From Methanobacteriota archaeon (GTDB taxonomy: Archaea > Halobacteriota > Methanosarcinia > Methanosarcinales > Methanoperedenaceae), in assembly GCA_018899795.1 (NCBI GenBank), contig JAHIHJ010000385.1, positions 1 through 5,758 on the forward strand: a stretch of DNA of 5,758 nucleotides, in the 5' to 3' direction. Shown here in pieces: positions 1-4,882 of this stretch (position 1 is its first letter; each line of letters begins with the position of its first letter). The translations under genes and the position numbers were made by a program. The notes under the pieces were generated by a model. The model was not told the DNA's origin. It worked only from the letters and a program-made list of their open reading frames with translations, and did not search any database.

Positions 1-1326
1 AATGTTGGAGAGCCAGCTATAGAGCAGTGTGCAGAAGAAGCCCACCATGGCAGCATAGAATAGCAGGGAAAAGCTGAAGTTCCAGAGCATGACAGATTCA
101 ACGAACCATGTAACCGCATATAAGAACAGAAGCGGTGTCAGGAAAGTCAGTATGACCGGGAATATGATGCCGCTGCGCACAAGGTCTAAGATATCCTTGG
201 ACAGCATTGGACCATATTTCGATACAATCCTGGAGGTCAAATGCAGTGTTCTCATGAATGCCTCTTTTGCTCTGCGCTCATGGGGGGTGGGCATCTCTTT
301 AATGAAAAAGGAGGATAGCACTCCGAGCAGCAATGATATGATCAATACTTCAAGCACGATGTAAAAAGAATGGGAATGGTAGAACACAAGAGAGGGGAGT
401 TGAGCTGCGACCTCTTTAACATCGATCCCCATAAACCACAGATATGATCCGCAAGCTGCAACTATGACCATTACGGCTCCGCCCAGGCGCGCAAGTACCG
501 CGAACAGCAGTACACTTATGCTTATTCCGATGAGGAAGGACAGGGTCAGGGATACGAAGAGATAAAAGAGGGATGAGAAAGAGATAGGCACGAACACTGA
601 CGCCAGTGCGAGTCCCAGTACCATTGGCAGTATGGTGAAGAAGATATAGTAAAGGGTATCCTTGATGTAGAACAGGAAAAACAGCCGCCTGAAACGTATG
701 GGCAGGGTATAGCCGCTTGCCAGCAGGAGGCTCACGCTTCCAAAGCGCCGCTCAAGGATGTGGGTGCTAAGGAACACTGTACCGCCCCCACGGACGAAGT
801 CGAGAAGCCATGCTTTGAGTTTCCTCTGGATGAGCGGGTCAAGGTCGAGGAAAGGCTCGTCCATGAAGAGCATTCTGGGTTCATGAAGCAGCGCTGCCGA
901 GAGTGTGACTTTTTTCTTCTGACCTTTAGAGAGGCTCATGCACATGGTCTCGCGCTTTTCTTCAAGTCCGAAGAATTCTATCCACCTGTCCACGTTCCCG
1001 TTCTCAGGCAGTCCCCTGACAGATGCCGCAAAATGCAGGTATTCTTCAACAGTAAGGAAGGAGGGGGGGTATTCAATTTCAGGAACTATGCCGATGGCTG
1101 CTTTTACTGAGATGGGGTCGGAGGCGACATCTATACCCATTACAGAAGCAGTGCCTGAGGTGGGGGGTATCTGACCGCTTAGCATCTGCAGGGTGGTGGT
1201 CTTTCCTGCGCCGTTTGGACCGATGAAGCCAAAGAGTTCACCCGGCTGGATGGTTATGGTTAAGCCATCCACTGCTGTCAGTTCGCCGAATCGTTTTGTG
1301 AGGGAGTTCGTTACTACGGGAAGCAT
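1..1326 (-). CDS. ABC transporter ATPase fused in frame to ABC-2 type permease (partial, runs off left edge)
   Basis: This frame stays open for 442 codons from the ATG at 1326 to base 1, with no stop in the window. Residues 1-192 are an ABC ATPase: Walker A GPNGAGKTT (36-44), a PE-type Q-loop (82-83), signature SLSKGQ (131-136), Walker B MLFMDE (152-157), D-loop LDLDP (160-164) and H-loop STH (187-189). Directly after STHILE the protein becomes RRFGSVSLLLASGYTLPIRF (193-212), which resembles the cytoplasmic loop after the first helix of ABC-2 permeases. Hydrophobic helices follow near 214-245, 251-279, 282-300, 321-342, 386-412 and 419-440. The last strands and C-terminal part of the ATPase and the first permease helix are absent. 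Known full transporters of this kind use separate subunits or NBD-TMD half transporters with complete domains. The start is chosen because an in-frame TAA lies upstream and no other ATG intervenes; AGGCGATC just before it is a weak ribosome site. It may be a real fusion, a pseudogene or an assembly join. Substrate unknown. Confidence 0.85.
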   Translation of the reverse strand, partial: MLPVVTNSLTKRFGELTAVDGLTITIQPGELFGFIGPNGAGKTTTLQMLSGQIPPTSGTASVMGIDVASDPISVKAAIGIVPEIEYPPSFLTVEEYLHFAASVRGLPENGNVDRWIEFFGLEEKRETMCMSLSKGQKKKVTLSAALLHEPRMLFMDEPFLDLDPLIQRKLKAWLLDFVRGGGTVFLSTHILERRFGSVSLLLASGYTLPIRFRRLFFLFYIKDTLYYIFFTILPMVLGLALASVFVPISFSSLFYLFVSLTLSFLIGISISVLLFAVLARLGGAVMVIVAACGSYLWFMGIDVKEVAAQLPSLVFYHSHSFYIVLEVLIISLLLGVLSSFFIKEMPTPHERRAKEAFMRTLHLTSRIVSKYGPMLSKDILDLVRSGIIFPVILTFLTPLLFLYAVTWFVESVMLWNFSFSLLFYAAMVGFFCTLLYSWLSNI

Positions 1327-1360
1327 TGGGATCGCCTGTTCGTACCTGTTTAGCTGGAAT

Positions 1361-1368
1361 AATATATT
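1361..1368 (-). promoter_or_regulatory. Possible TATA box of the ABC fusion gene
   Basis: AATATATT lies 35-42 bases upstream of the ATG at 1326. A start of transcription about 25 bases downstream would leave a short leader of roughly 10-15 bases. The surrounding 1361-1390 stretch is almost purely A and T. Placement by spacing only. Confidence 0.35.
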
Positions 1369-1428
1369 ATGGCAATTTTAAAATTTTTTAGATCATTGCT
1401 TTATTGCCTAGTAAGACATATTAAGTAT

Positions 1429-1719
1429 ATGGTTAATATAATCGATGAATTCCTCAAGGACCTTAAGATCAAGGGCACGGCAGAGAAAACCCTGTCGGAT
1501 TATAGTAGATTCTTAAAGAACATACATAAGGTAAAGTCGCTTGAAAAGTGGGATAAAAACGATGTGAATAGATACATTATGGATAGGCAGAACGAACGTT
1601 TGACCGGAACAGTTGAAATTTCGAAAGTCAAGCTAAAGCGTTTTTTTGCATGGGCTGGCAAATCTGAACTCGTAAGCCATCTTAAGACTGAAATCCCTAT
1701 CTCTGTCAAATTTACGTAA
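1429..1719 (+). pseudogene. Tyrosine recombinase (integrase) fragment, N-terminal SAM-like domain only
   Basis: The 96-residue product resembles the core-binding (SAM-like) N-terminal domain of phage-type tyrosine recombinases. It has a helix starting IIDEFLKDLKIKG, then the typical KTLSDYSRFLK segment, then W-D-K-N-D-V..YI and a C-terminal KLKRFFAWAGKSELV helix, which matches the usual 'lk.FF.W.gk.elv' end of this domain. Full integrases of this class are about 280-400 residues and carry the Arg-His-Arg-Tyr catalytic domain. Here a TAA ends the frame at the domain boundary, and 1720-1843 shows no catalytic motif in the same frame, so this copy cannot recombine DNA. The ATG at 1429 is preferred over the in-frame ATG at 1369, because the 20 extra residues lie in AT-rich promoter-like DNA and fall outside the domain. 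No Shine-Dalgarno site is evident. It is probably a remnant of an integrated element; a stand-alone DNA-binding role is possible but unsupported. Confidence 0.6.
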
Positions 1720-1813
1720 GAGAGCACAGAGGACACAGATAAGCAAAGTCTGCTAATAATTCATATCCTTATATTCCAATCAATAATGAATTTTTGGTTA
1801 CGAATCCGAAGGG

Positions 1814-1823
1814 ATTTAGTATA
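1814..1823 (+). promoter_or_regulatory. Possible TATA box before the cysteine-rich protein gene
   Basis: TTTAGTATAA is centred about 25 bases before the ATG at 1844, so transcription would start at or next to the start codon. No Shine-Dalgarno motif is evident in the gap, which fits a leaderless or nearly leaderless transcript. Position inferred from spacing. Confidence 0.4.
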
Positions 1824-1843
1824 AGAAGATAAATCTTAAACCG

Positions 1844-2179
1844 ATGAAAGAACTGCTCGTTACTTTATCGCAGAAAAACAGGTATAACAGGTTCCTGAAA
1901 AACAAGGTCGAATTCCGCTGCAAATGCGGCTGTCTGGAGACGATCACTTATTATGATTTCCTGGCAGGCGGTGAGTTCAATATAGGGCAGTCGGCTTCCA
2001 TTATCAGTCCTTTCATTTCAGAATCCATTTATGATGAGACTATCACAGCAACGCCTATCCACCTTACAAAAAAATGTCCTGATTGCGGCGAAGAGATAAC
2101 GGCAGTGTTCCCTTTATCTGTGGAAAACCTTATACCTCTCCTGCAGGTACAGCCGCCTGACCCGCAGATGTACGGGTGA
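1844..2179 (+). CDS. Small cysteine-rich (zinc-ribbon-like) protein of unknown function
   Basis: I do not recognise this 111-residue protein as a named family. It has two cysteine knuckles: C26-K-C28-G-C30 near the N-terminus and C78-P-D-C81-G-E in the second half, the latter a classic zinc-ribbon half. The 48 residues between them are unusually many for a simple ribbon, and could form an inserted beta-rich segment. The first 20 residues are basic (MKELLVTLSQKNRYNRFLKN) and the last 20 are rich in proline and hydrophobic residues (LIPLLQVQPPDPQ). There are no membrane helices or signal peptide, so it is probably cytoplasmic. It is the first gene of a two-gene unit with the nitroreductase four bases downstream. 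Its stop region contains GGTGAT, which serves as the ribosome site of that gene, so the two are likely translationally coupled. Metal binding is inferred from the cysteines. A role as accessory or regulator of the nitroreductase is a guess from context. Confidence 0.75.
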   Translation: MKELLVTLSQKNRYNRFLKNKVEFRCKCGCLETITYYDFLAGGEFNIGQSASIISPFISESIYDETITATPIHLTKKCPDCGEEITAVFPLSVENLIPLLQVQPPDPQMYG

Positions 2180-2180
2180 T
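2175..2180 (+). promoter_or_regulatory. Shine-Dalgarno site of the nitroreductase gene, overlapping the upstream stop codon
   Basis: GGTGAT matches the archaeal anti-Shine-Dalgarno end of 16S rRNA and lies three bases before the ATG at 2184. It contains the TGA stop (2177-2179) of the preceding gene, so termination and re-initiation share the same bases. This fixes 2184 as the start and argues for coupled translation. Confidence 0.65.
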
Positions 2181-2183
2181 AAC

Positions 2184-2702
2184 ATGAATGTCATCGAAGC
2201 AATAAAGTCAAGGCGCAGCGTCCGTGAATTTACAGATGAGGGGGTAACAGATACTGCGCTCGAAGAAATAATAGATGCCGGGAGATGGGCTCCTTCAGGT
2301 CTTAACAACCAGGCATGGAAGTTCATTGTTGTGAGGGACGAGGGCACAAAGGAAAAGCTTTCCGGGCTGACTCATTACGGATCTATCATCAAGAATGCTC
2401 CTGTATTGATAGCGGTCTTTCTTGATAAGAACGAGATTTACGATCGCACTAAAGACGTGCAGTCCATTGGCGCCTGCATACAGAATATGCTGCTTGCCAT
2501 TCATTCCATGGACCTGGGCGCAGTGTGGCTGGGGGAGATATTGAAGATGAAAGAAGATGTGAATTCAGTCCTTGGCGCGCCGGAGTATTTTGAACTTATG
2601 GCTGTTGTAGCACTCGGATATCCTGTCATGAAAAAGAGATCATCTGAAAGAAAAGAGCTTCGAGATCTTGTTTTCCGGGAAAGGTTCGGGCAGGTCTGGT
2701 AG
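2184..2702 (+). CDS. Nitroreductase-family FMN oxidoreductase
   Basis: The 172-residue protein is a member of the nitroreductase superfamily: FMN-dependent enzymes, usually dimers, that pass electrons from NAD(P)H or another donor to nitro groups, quinones or other acceptors. Visible hallmarks in order are the N-terminal phosphate-binding IKSRRSVREF (7-16), the GRWAPSGLNNQAWKF segment (33-47) of the flavin pocket, the IGACIQNMLLA helix (95-105), GAVWLGE (112-118) and the C-terminal VALGYP (142-147) that closes the fold. The length is at the short end of the family (typically 170-220), as is common in archaea, with no N-terminal ferredoxin domain. It is cytoplasmic. It follows the cysteine-rich protein by four bases and shares its promoter. 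The physiological substrate cannot be read from sequence; related flavoproteins also include dehalogenases and dealkylating enzymes. The family call is firm and the specific reaction is open. Confidence 0.93.
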   Translation: MNVIEAIKSRRSVREFTDEGVTDTALEEIIDAGRWAPSGLNNQAWKFIVVRDEGTKEKLSGLTHYGSIIKNAPVLIAVFLDKNEIYDRTKDVQSIGACIQNMLLAIHSMDLGAVWLGEILKMKEDVNSVLGAPEYFELMAVVALGYPVMKKRSSERKELRDLVFRERFGQVW

Positions 2703-2705
2703 GTA

Positions 2706-2711
2706 TTTTTT
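2706..2711 (+). terminator. Possible oligo-T terminator after the nitroreductase gene
   Basis: A run of six T lies four bases after the TAG stop. Archaeal RNA polymerase can terminate on short T tracts without a hairpin, so this may end the two-gene transcript. The AT-rich context makes chance occurrence plausible. Confidence 0.35.
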
Positions 2712-2739
2712 AATGCGAACATTGTTATGATAATGATAG

Positions 2740-2775
2740 TAATTATATATACTACAGTTAATAATATATACTGTA
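2740..2775 (+). promoter_or_regulatory. Duplicated TATA-like boxes with an overlapping TACAGT/ACTGTA dyad
   Basis: TAATTATATATACTA (2740-2754) and TAATAATATATACTG (2759-2773) match at 13 of 15 positions, 19 bases apart. Overlapping them is a perfect inverted repeat, TACAGT (2753-2758) and ACTGTA (2770-2775), separated by 11 AT-only bases; its half sites are 17 bases apart centre to centre. This looks like a promoter with an operator-like dyad over or next to the TATA element. The nearest downstream gene is the 45-residue protein at 2832, which would have a leader of about 35-65 bases. The regulator is unknown. Confidence 0.45.
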
Positions 2776-2831
2776 TGGTGCATTTACAATTATTACAGAT
2801 ACTCTAAAAATGTTAAGAGAGGAATTAATTA

Positions 2832-2969
2832 ATGGGAATTCTCGATGTAACGGAAGATCAAATATTCAAAACGCTGGGGAAGGGAAAAGATCCAAACTAT
2901 AAGCCAGTTAAAGTAACAGACCGTAAAATAAAGGTTGAACCTTTCGATTTCACCCGATTGCTGCAATAA
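2832..2969 (+). CDS. Small protein of 45 residues, unknown function
   Basis: This short frame begins MGILDVTEDQIFKTLGKGKD and ends FDFTRLLQ before a TAA. It is soluble and rich in lysine and aspartate, with no cysteines and no membrane helix. Support for a real gene comes from its surroundings: a purine-rich AAGAGAGG at 2815-2822 is at a suitable distance for ribosome binding, TATA-like boxes lie 60-90 bases upstream, and a nine-T run begins directly at the stop codon as a likely terminator. Codon choice is ordinary for the window. I do not recognise it; it could be an intact small protein or the surviving piece of a longer gene. The competing ATG at 2809 is in another frame, gives only 30 residues and lacks a ribosome site, so it is less likely. 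Confidence 0.55.
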   Translation: MGILDVTEDQIFKTLGKGKDPNYKPVKVTDRKIKVEPFDFTRLLQ

Positions 2970-2978
2970 TTTTTTTTT
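2970..2978 (+). terminator. Nine-T run terminating the small-protein transcript
   Basis: Nine consecutive T start directly after the TAA at 2967-2969, with no stable hairpin before them. This fits oligo-T termination in archaea. It also separates the small gene from the convergent operon that ends at 3009. Confidence 0.55.
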
Positions 2979-3008
2979 CTACAATAGATTTTATCCATTA
3001 ATTCTTGT

Positions 3009-3428
3009 TTATATCCTATCAGATAGCAAACTTTTTCCCGGAGTTTCAGTACCTCTTTTCTCGATTTCCCTTAGCTCAAAAAATGATACGGTTTTAGCCC
3101 CGACCTTTTTACGTGTGTACATCAGCTCTCCCCCTTTTTTAAGGAAAAGCGAATAAACTTCCTCGAACTGGGCTTTCTCCTCATCCGTAAGTTCGATGGA
3201 AGACAGCTTCCTGGAAATGTGATTTATCGCCACCATCACATTTACTTCCCTGACACGCTTCAGTTTTTCCTTATCCTCATCGTTCTCGACATATACACTT
3301 CTTTTAAGTTCGCAAGACCAGCCCACGAGTCTTCTCCTGAACTCAACGAAAGTTATGGGGACATATTCCCCTTCTTCTGGTTTCGAGAACAGTTTACTTA
3401 AATGATTTCTTAAATGATATTCGTCCAT
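3009..3428 (-). CDS. Unrecognised 139-residue soluble protein, last gene of a three-gene operon
   Basis: I do not recognise a family. The protein is strongly charged and mostly helical in appearance, with alternating acidic and basic stretches (YVENDEDKEKLKRVRE around 46-61; LTDEEKAQFEEVYSLFLKKG around 80-99). It contains one cysteine (39), two tryptophan/aromatic spots (GWSCELKR at 36-43; VSFFELREIEKRG at 114-126) and no transmembrane segment or signal peptide. The LKKGGELMYTRKKVGAKTVSFFELREIEKRG portion could be a small beta-rich end, possibly for nucleic acid or protein binding. The ATG at 3426-3428 directly abuts the TAA of the flavoprotein gene, and AGGT before it is the only ribosome-site candidate, so expression very probably depends on coupling to that gene. 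Function is unknown; the arrangement implies a role connected with, or co-expressed with, the iron-sulfur flavoprotein. Confidence 0.8.
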   Translation of the reverse strand: MDEYHLRNHLSKLFSKPEEGEYVPITFVEFRRRLVGWSCELKRSVYVENDEDKEKLKRVREVNVMVAINHISRKLSSIELTDEEKAQFEEVYSLFLKKGGELMYTRKKVGAKTVSFFELREIEKRGTETPGKSLLSDRI

Positions 3429-3989
3429 TTACCTGAATCTCGTAAGTGTTTCGCACATCATGTTCACAGTATCCTTTACAGTCTTTAGACCCACCTCATC
3501 TGAATCCACAGGTTTGAAAGCTATCCCGCCAAAGTGCGACATATCCCCGACAACGATCATTCCGTGTATGTGCATCCATGAATGGATCGCCTGGATAGTA
3601 AATTCCTGCCCCCCGTTGCGGGAGCCACCCACTGCTACAGCCGCGCCGACTTTTCCTTTCAGCAAAAACCCGTTCCTTCGCAAAACAATGCTTCGGTCAA
3701 AAAGAGCTTTGATCTGCGCCGACACGCTCCCGAAGAATACGGGCGAAGATACGATGATGGCATCGCTTGCCTCAAGCTTTTCATAGATGCCAGCCATATC
3801 GTCATCTATAGGGCAACCTTTCTCTTTCTTACACGCCCCGCAGTCATCGCACGGTAAGACCTTCAGTTTTGAAAGAAATATTTTTTCAGTCTTGAATCCT
3901 TTTTCTTTCGCTATGCCAAGAGCCAGGTCAATTATCTTCTCGTTGTTGCCTCCGGCGTTCGGGCTTCCTGAAATACCTGTTATTTTCAT
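3429..3989 (-). CDS. Iron-sulfur flavoprotein (flavodoxin-like, Isf type)
   Basis: The 186-residue protein has a flavodoxin-like fold with the FMN-phosphate loop GISGSPNAGGNNE (5-17), the SSPVFFGSVSAQIKALFDR segment (81-99) that cups the flavin, and a later GGSRNGGQEFT (121-131). Between strands it carries a compact cysteine cluster, C47-x2-C50-x2-C53-x5-C59, the pattern that binds a 4Fe-4S cluster in Isf proteins of methanogens. Isf is a cytoplasmic dimer of about 190 residues that moves electrons between ferredoxin and acceptors, with proposed roles against oxygen or peroxide. Length, motif and fold all agree with that family. It is the middle gene of the operon: GTGATC overlapping the stop of the upstream gene serves as its ribosome site, and its own stop touches the ATG of the next gene. 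Electron donor and acceptor cannot be told from sequence. A plain NADPH-dependent FMN reductase is the alternative, made less likely by the cysteines. Confidence 0.9.
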   Translation of the reverse strand: MKITGISGSPNAGGNNEKIIDLALGIAKEKGFKTEKIFLSKLKVLPCDDCGACKKEKGCPIDDDMAGIYEKLEASDAIIVSSPVFFGSVSAQIKALFDRSIVLRRNGFLLKGKVGAAVAVGGSRNGGQEFTIQAIHSWMHIHGMIVVGDMSHFGGIAFKPVDSDEVGLKTVKDTVNMMCETLTRFR

Positions 3990-3992
3990 ATA

Positions 3993-3999
3993 TGATCAC
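3993..3999 (-). promoter_or_regulatory. Shine-Dalgarno site of the iron-sulfur flavoprotein gene
   Basis: Read on the minus strand, GTGATC sits about four bases before the ATG at 3989 and overlaps the TGA stop of the preceding gene. It matches the right end of the archaeal consensus AGGAGGTGATC. As at 2175-2180, a stop codon and ribosome site are merged, which indicates coupled translation. Confidence 0.5.
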
Positions 4000-4400
4000 A
4001 ACGACTTCAAACGATTTAATAGCTCCCTTATGCTCATACACAGGACTACAGACCTCTCTATCATCAGGTTCACAGTGCCTTCTATCCCCAGTGTCCTGAA
4101 ATCAGTCCTGAGTCCAAGTATGGGCTTACCCCGCGCATACGCATATCCTATCTCCCAGGCTGTACCTGAATCAACATCAGCCCCGTCCACAACTGCGACG
4201 ATTATGTCTGAACTCTCTATCGCAGCCTCGTTCTTAGAGAAGATGATGCTCTGCCTGTCGTCCCTGTCTTTCACGTTATTTGAGTCCTCCTGCGGCAGAA
4301 ATACATTAAAGCCGGAACTTTTTATCTCATCACGTAACATCCGGTTAAAATCGAGTTCGGCTTCAGAAAAAAGTGGCGCTGCAAGGTAAACAGTTCTCAT
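3996..4400 (-). CDS. Nucleoside 2-deoxyribosyltransferase-like protein
   Basis: The 134-residue protein fits the nucleoside 2-deoxyribosyltransferase family (including archaeal homologues and the deoxynucleotide N-hydrolase Rcl/DNPH1). It opens with VYLAAPLFSEAE (4-15), the nucleotide-cradling loop of the family, followed by FLPQED (34-39). It then has SDIIVAVVDG (64-73) and DVDSGTAWEIGYAYARGKPI (75-94). Glu83 in TAWEIGYA is the expected nucleophile that attacks the sugar C1, with Asp72 and Asp77 as likely partners. The C-terminal NLMIERSV (111-118) is also typical, including the Asn that reaches the neighbouring active site in dimers. The reaction would be transfer or hydrolysis at the N-glycosidic bond of a deoxynucleoside or its 5'-phosphate, in salvage or cleansing of the nucleotide pool. 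It leads the operon with the iron-sulfur flavoprotein six bases downstream. Whether it is a transferase or hydrolase cannot be decided here. Confidence 0.88.
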   Translation of the reverse strand: MRTVYLAAPLFSEAELDFNRMLRDEIKSSGFNVFLPQEDSNNVKDRDDRQSIIFSKNEAAIESSDIIVAVVDGADVDSGTAWEIGYAYARGKPILGLRTDFRTLGIEGTVNLMIERSVVLCMSIRELLNRLKSL

Positions 4401-4467
4401 AGGCTCTTAATAGTCCTGTCAGGCAAATAAGTTTTCTAAATTATCTCATGAAGCAGCCATTAAAGAT

Positions 4468-4479
4468 ATCTATATATTG
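4468..4479. promoter_or_regulatory. Shared TATA element between divergent genes
   Basis: The intergenic stretch 4401-4503 separates two divergent genes. The centre TATATAT (4471-4477) reads as a TATA box on both strands. On the plus strand it lies about 30 bases before the ATG at 4504, predicting a leaderless transcript. On the minus strand it would place the transcript start near 4445-4450, leaving a leader of about 45 bases before 4400. An eight-A run follows at 4484-4491. Confidence 0.45.
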
Positions 4480-4503
4480 ATTCAAAAAAAATAGTGTAAA
4501 TGT

Positions 4504-4710
4504 ATGAGTATTGAATTTACCGGAGTTAATAAAGACACAGCATCAGGGGAGTTTAAAAATTTTCTTGAATCATTCCCTGAAGGGACTATATTCAAGATGG
4601 TGATAAATTCAAAACGCGGCTACCTGAGGGTCAAGACAAAAAATGCCAGTAAGAGCAGATGGAGAAAACTGATCGGAAAATTCAGGATACGAAGATCAAA
4701 AGTGAAGTAG
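4504..4710 (+). CDS. Very basic 68-residue protein, unknown function
   Basis: I do not recognise this small protein. It has two halves: residues 1-30 are mixed, with all five acidic residues (FTGVNKDTASGEFKNFLESF near the start), and residues 31-68 contain 16 lysine or arginine residues and no acidic ones. The C-terminal tail around KSRWRKLIGKFRIRRSKVK is almost entirely basic or hydrophobic and could bind RNA, DNA or an anionic membrane surface. The middle KMVINSKRGYLRVKTK looks like two beta strands joined by a KRG turn. There is no Shine-Dalgarno site, and the TATA box at 4471-4477 is at the distance expected for a leaderless message, which supports 4504 as the start. Its last 15 bases overlap tail-to-tail with the small membrane protein gene on the other strand. 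Nucleic-acid binding is inferred from charge only. Confidence 0.65.
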   Translation: MSIEFTGVNKDTASGEFKNFLESFPEGTIFKMVINSKRGYLRVKTKNASKSRWRKLIGKFRIRRSKVK

Positions 4711-4869
4711 ATCCAGGGCGATATCGCCAAGGGCATACGCGATCAATGCTATCAGGATAAAGACAATAATTAGATTGATCTGTTTGCTTTTCTGATAAAA
4801 TATGGTTTTCAGCATTGCGGTGAACATCAACAGTAACATGCCAAATATTATGCCAAGACCGATGCGCAT
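4696..4869 (-). CDS. Small two-helix membrane protein, unknown function
   Basis: From the ATG at 4869 the product has 57 residues and two hydrophobic helices: roughly residues 3-21 (IGLGIIFGMLLLMFTAML) and 32-52 (LIIVFILIALIAYALGDIA). They are joined by a short basic loop, YQKSKQ. With a basic loop between helices and short ends, both termini probably lie outside the cytoplasm. I do not recognise a family. The start is chosen because AAGGA (4877-4881) lies at good distance before this ATG. A GTG at 4896 would add nine residues (VIQVIKDIA, read with Met first), but it has no ribosome site and sits inside a perfect inverted repeat. The gene converges on and overlaps by 15 bases the basic-protein gene, and diverges from ubiX. 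The hydrophobic pattern makes a chance frame less likely, yet its small size leaves doubt. Confidence 0.6.
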   Translation of the reverse strand: MRIGLGIIFGMLLLMFTAMLKTIFYQKSKQINLIIVFILIALIAYALGDIALDLLHF

Positions 4870-4882
4870 TGCGATGTCCTTA

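Noticed and set aside
89..364. A 91-codon plus-strand frame
   Set aside because: It is antisense to the permease part of the ABC fusion, which has clear membrane helices. The product shows no recognisable motif.
760..1381. Three overlapping plus-strand open frames of 62-116 codons
   Set aside because: They lie antisense to the ABC ATPase, whose Walker, signature and H-loop motifs are unambiguous on the minus strand. Their products show no family features.
1374..1385. Palindrome AATTTTAAAATT in the region upstream of the ABC gene
   Set aside because: It consists only of A and T in a stretch that is nearly all A and T, so chance explains it. I give it no regulatory meaning.
1369..1428. Upstream ATG extending the recombinase fragment by 20 residues
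   Set aside because: The added part lies in AT-rich promoter-like DNA and is outside the SAM-like domain, which begins right after the internal ATG at 1429.
1500..1736. A 78-codon minus-strand frame over the recombinase fragment
   Set aside because: It is the opposite-strand shadow of a sequence that matches an integrase N-terminal domain; its own product is Ser/Phe/Leu-rich and unrecognisable.
1720..1738. Short CACAG-containing near-repeat after the recombinase fragment
   Set aside because: Two imperfect copies of a five-base word are not enough to call a repeat or attachment site, and no second copy flanks the fragment.
3460..3857. Two plus-strand frames within the flavoprotein gene
   Set aside because: Both are shadows of the gene that carries the C-x2-C-x2-C-x5-C cluster and flavin motifs on the minus strand.
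3787..4389. A 200-codon plus-strand frame, the longest complete one in the window
   Set aside because: It runs antisense across two well-supported genes (deoxyribosyltransferase-like and iron-sulfur flavoprotein), is rich in Ser, Pro and Phe as expected of an opposite-strand shadow, and has no domain signal.
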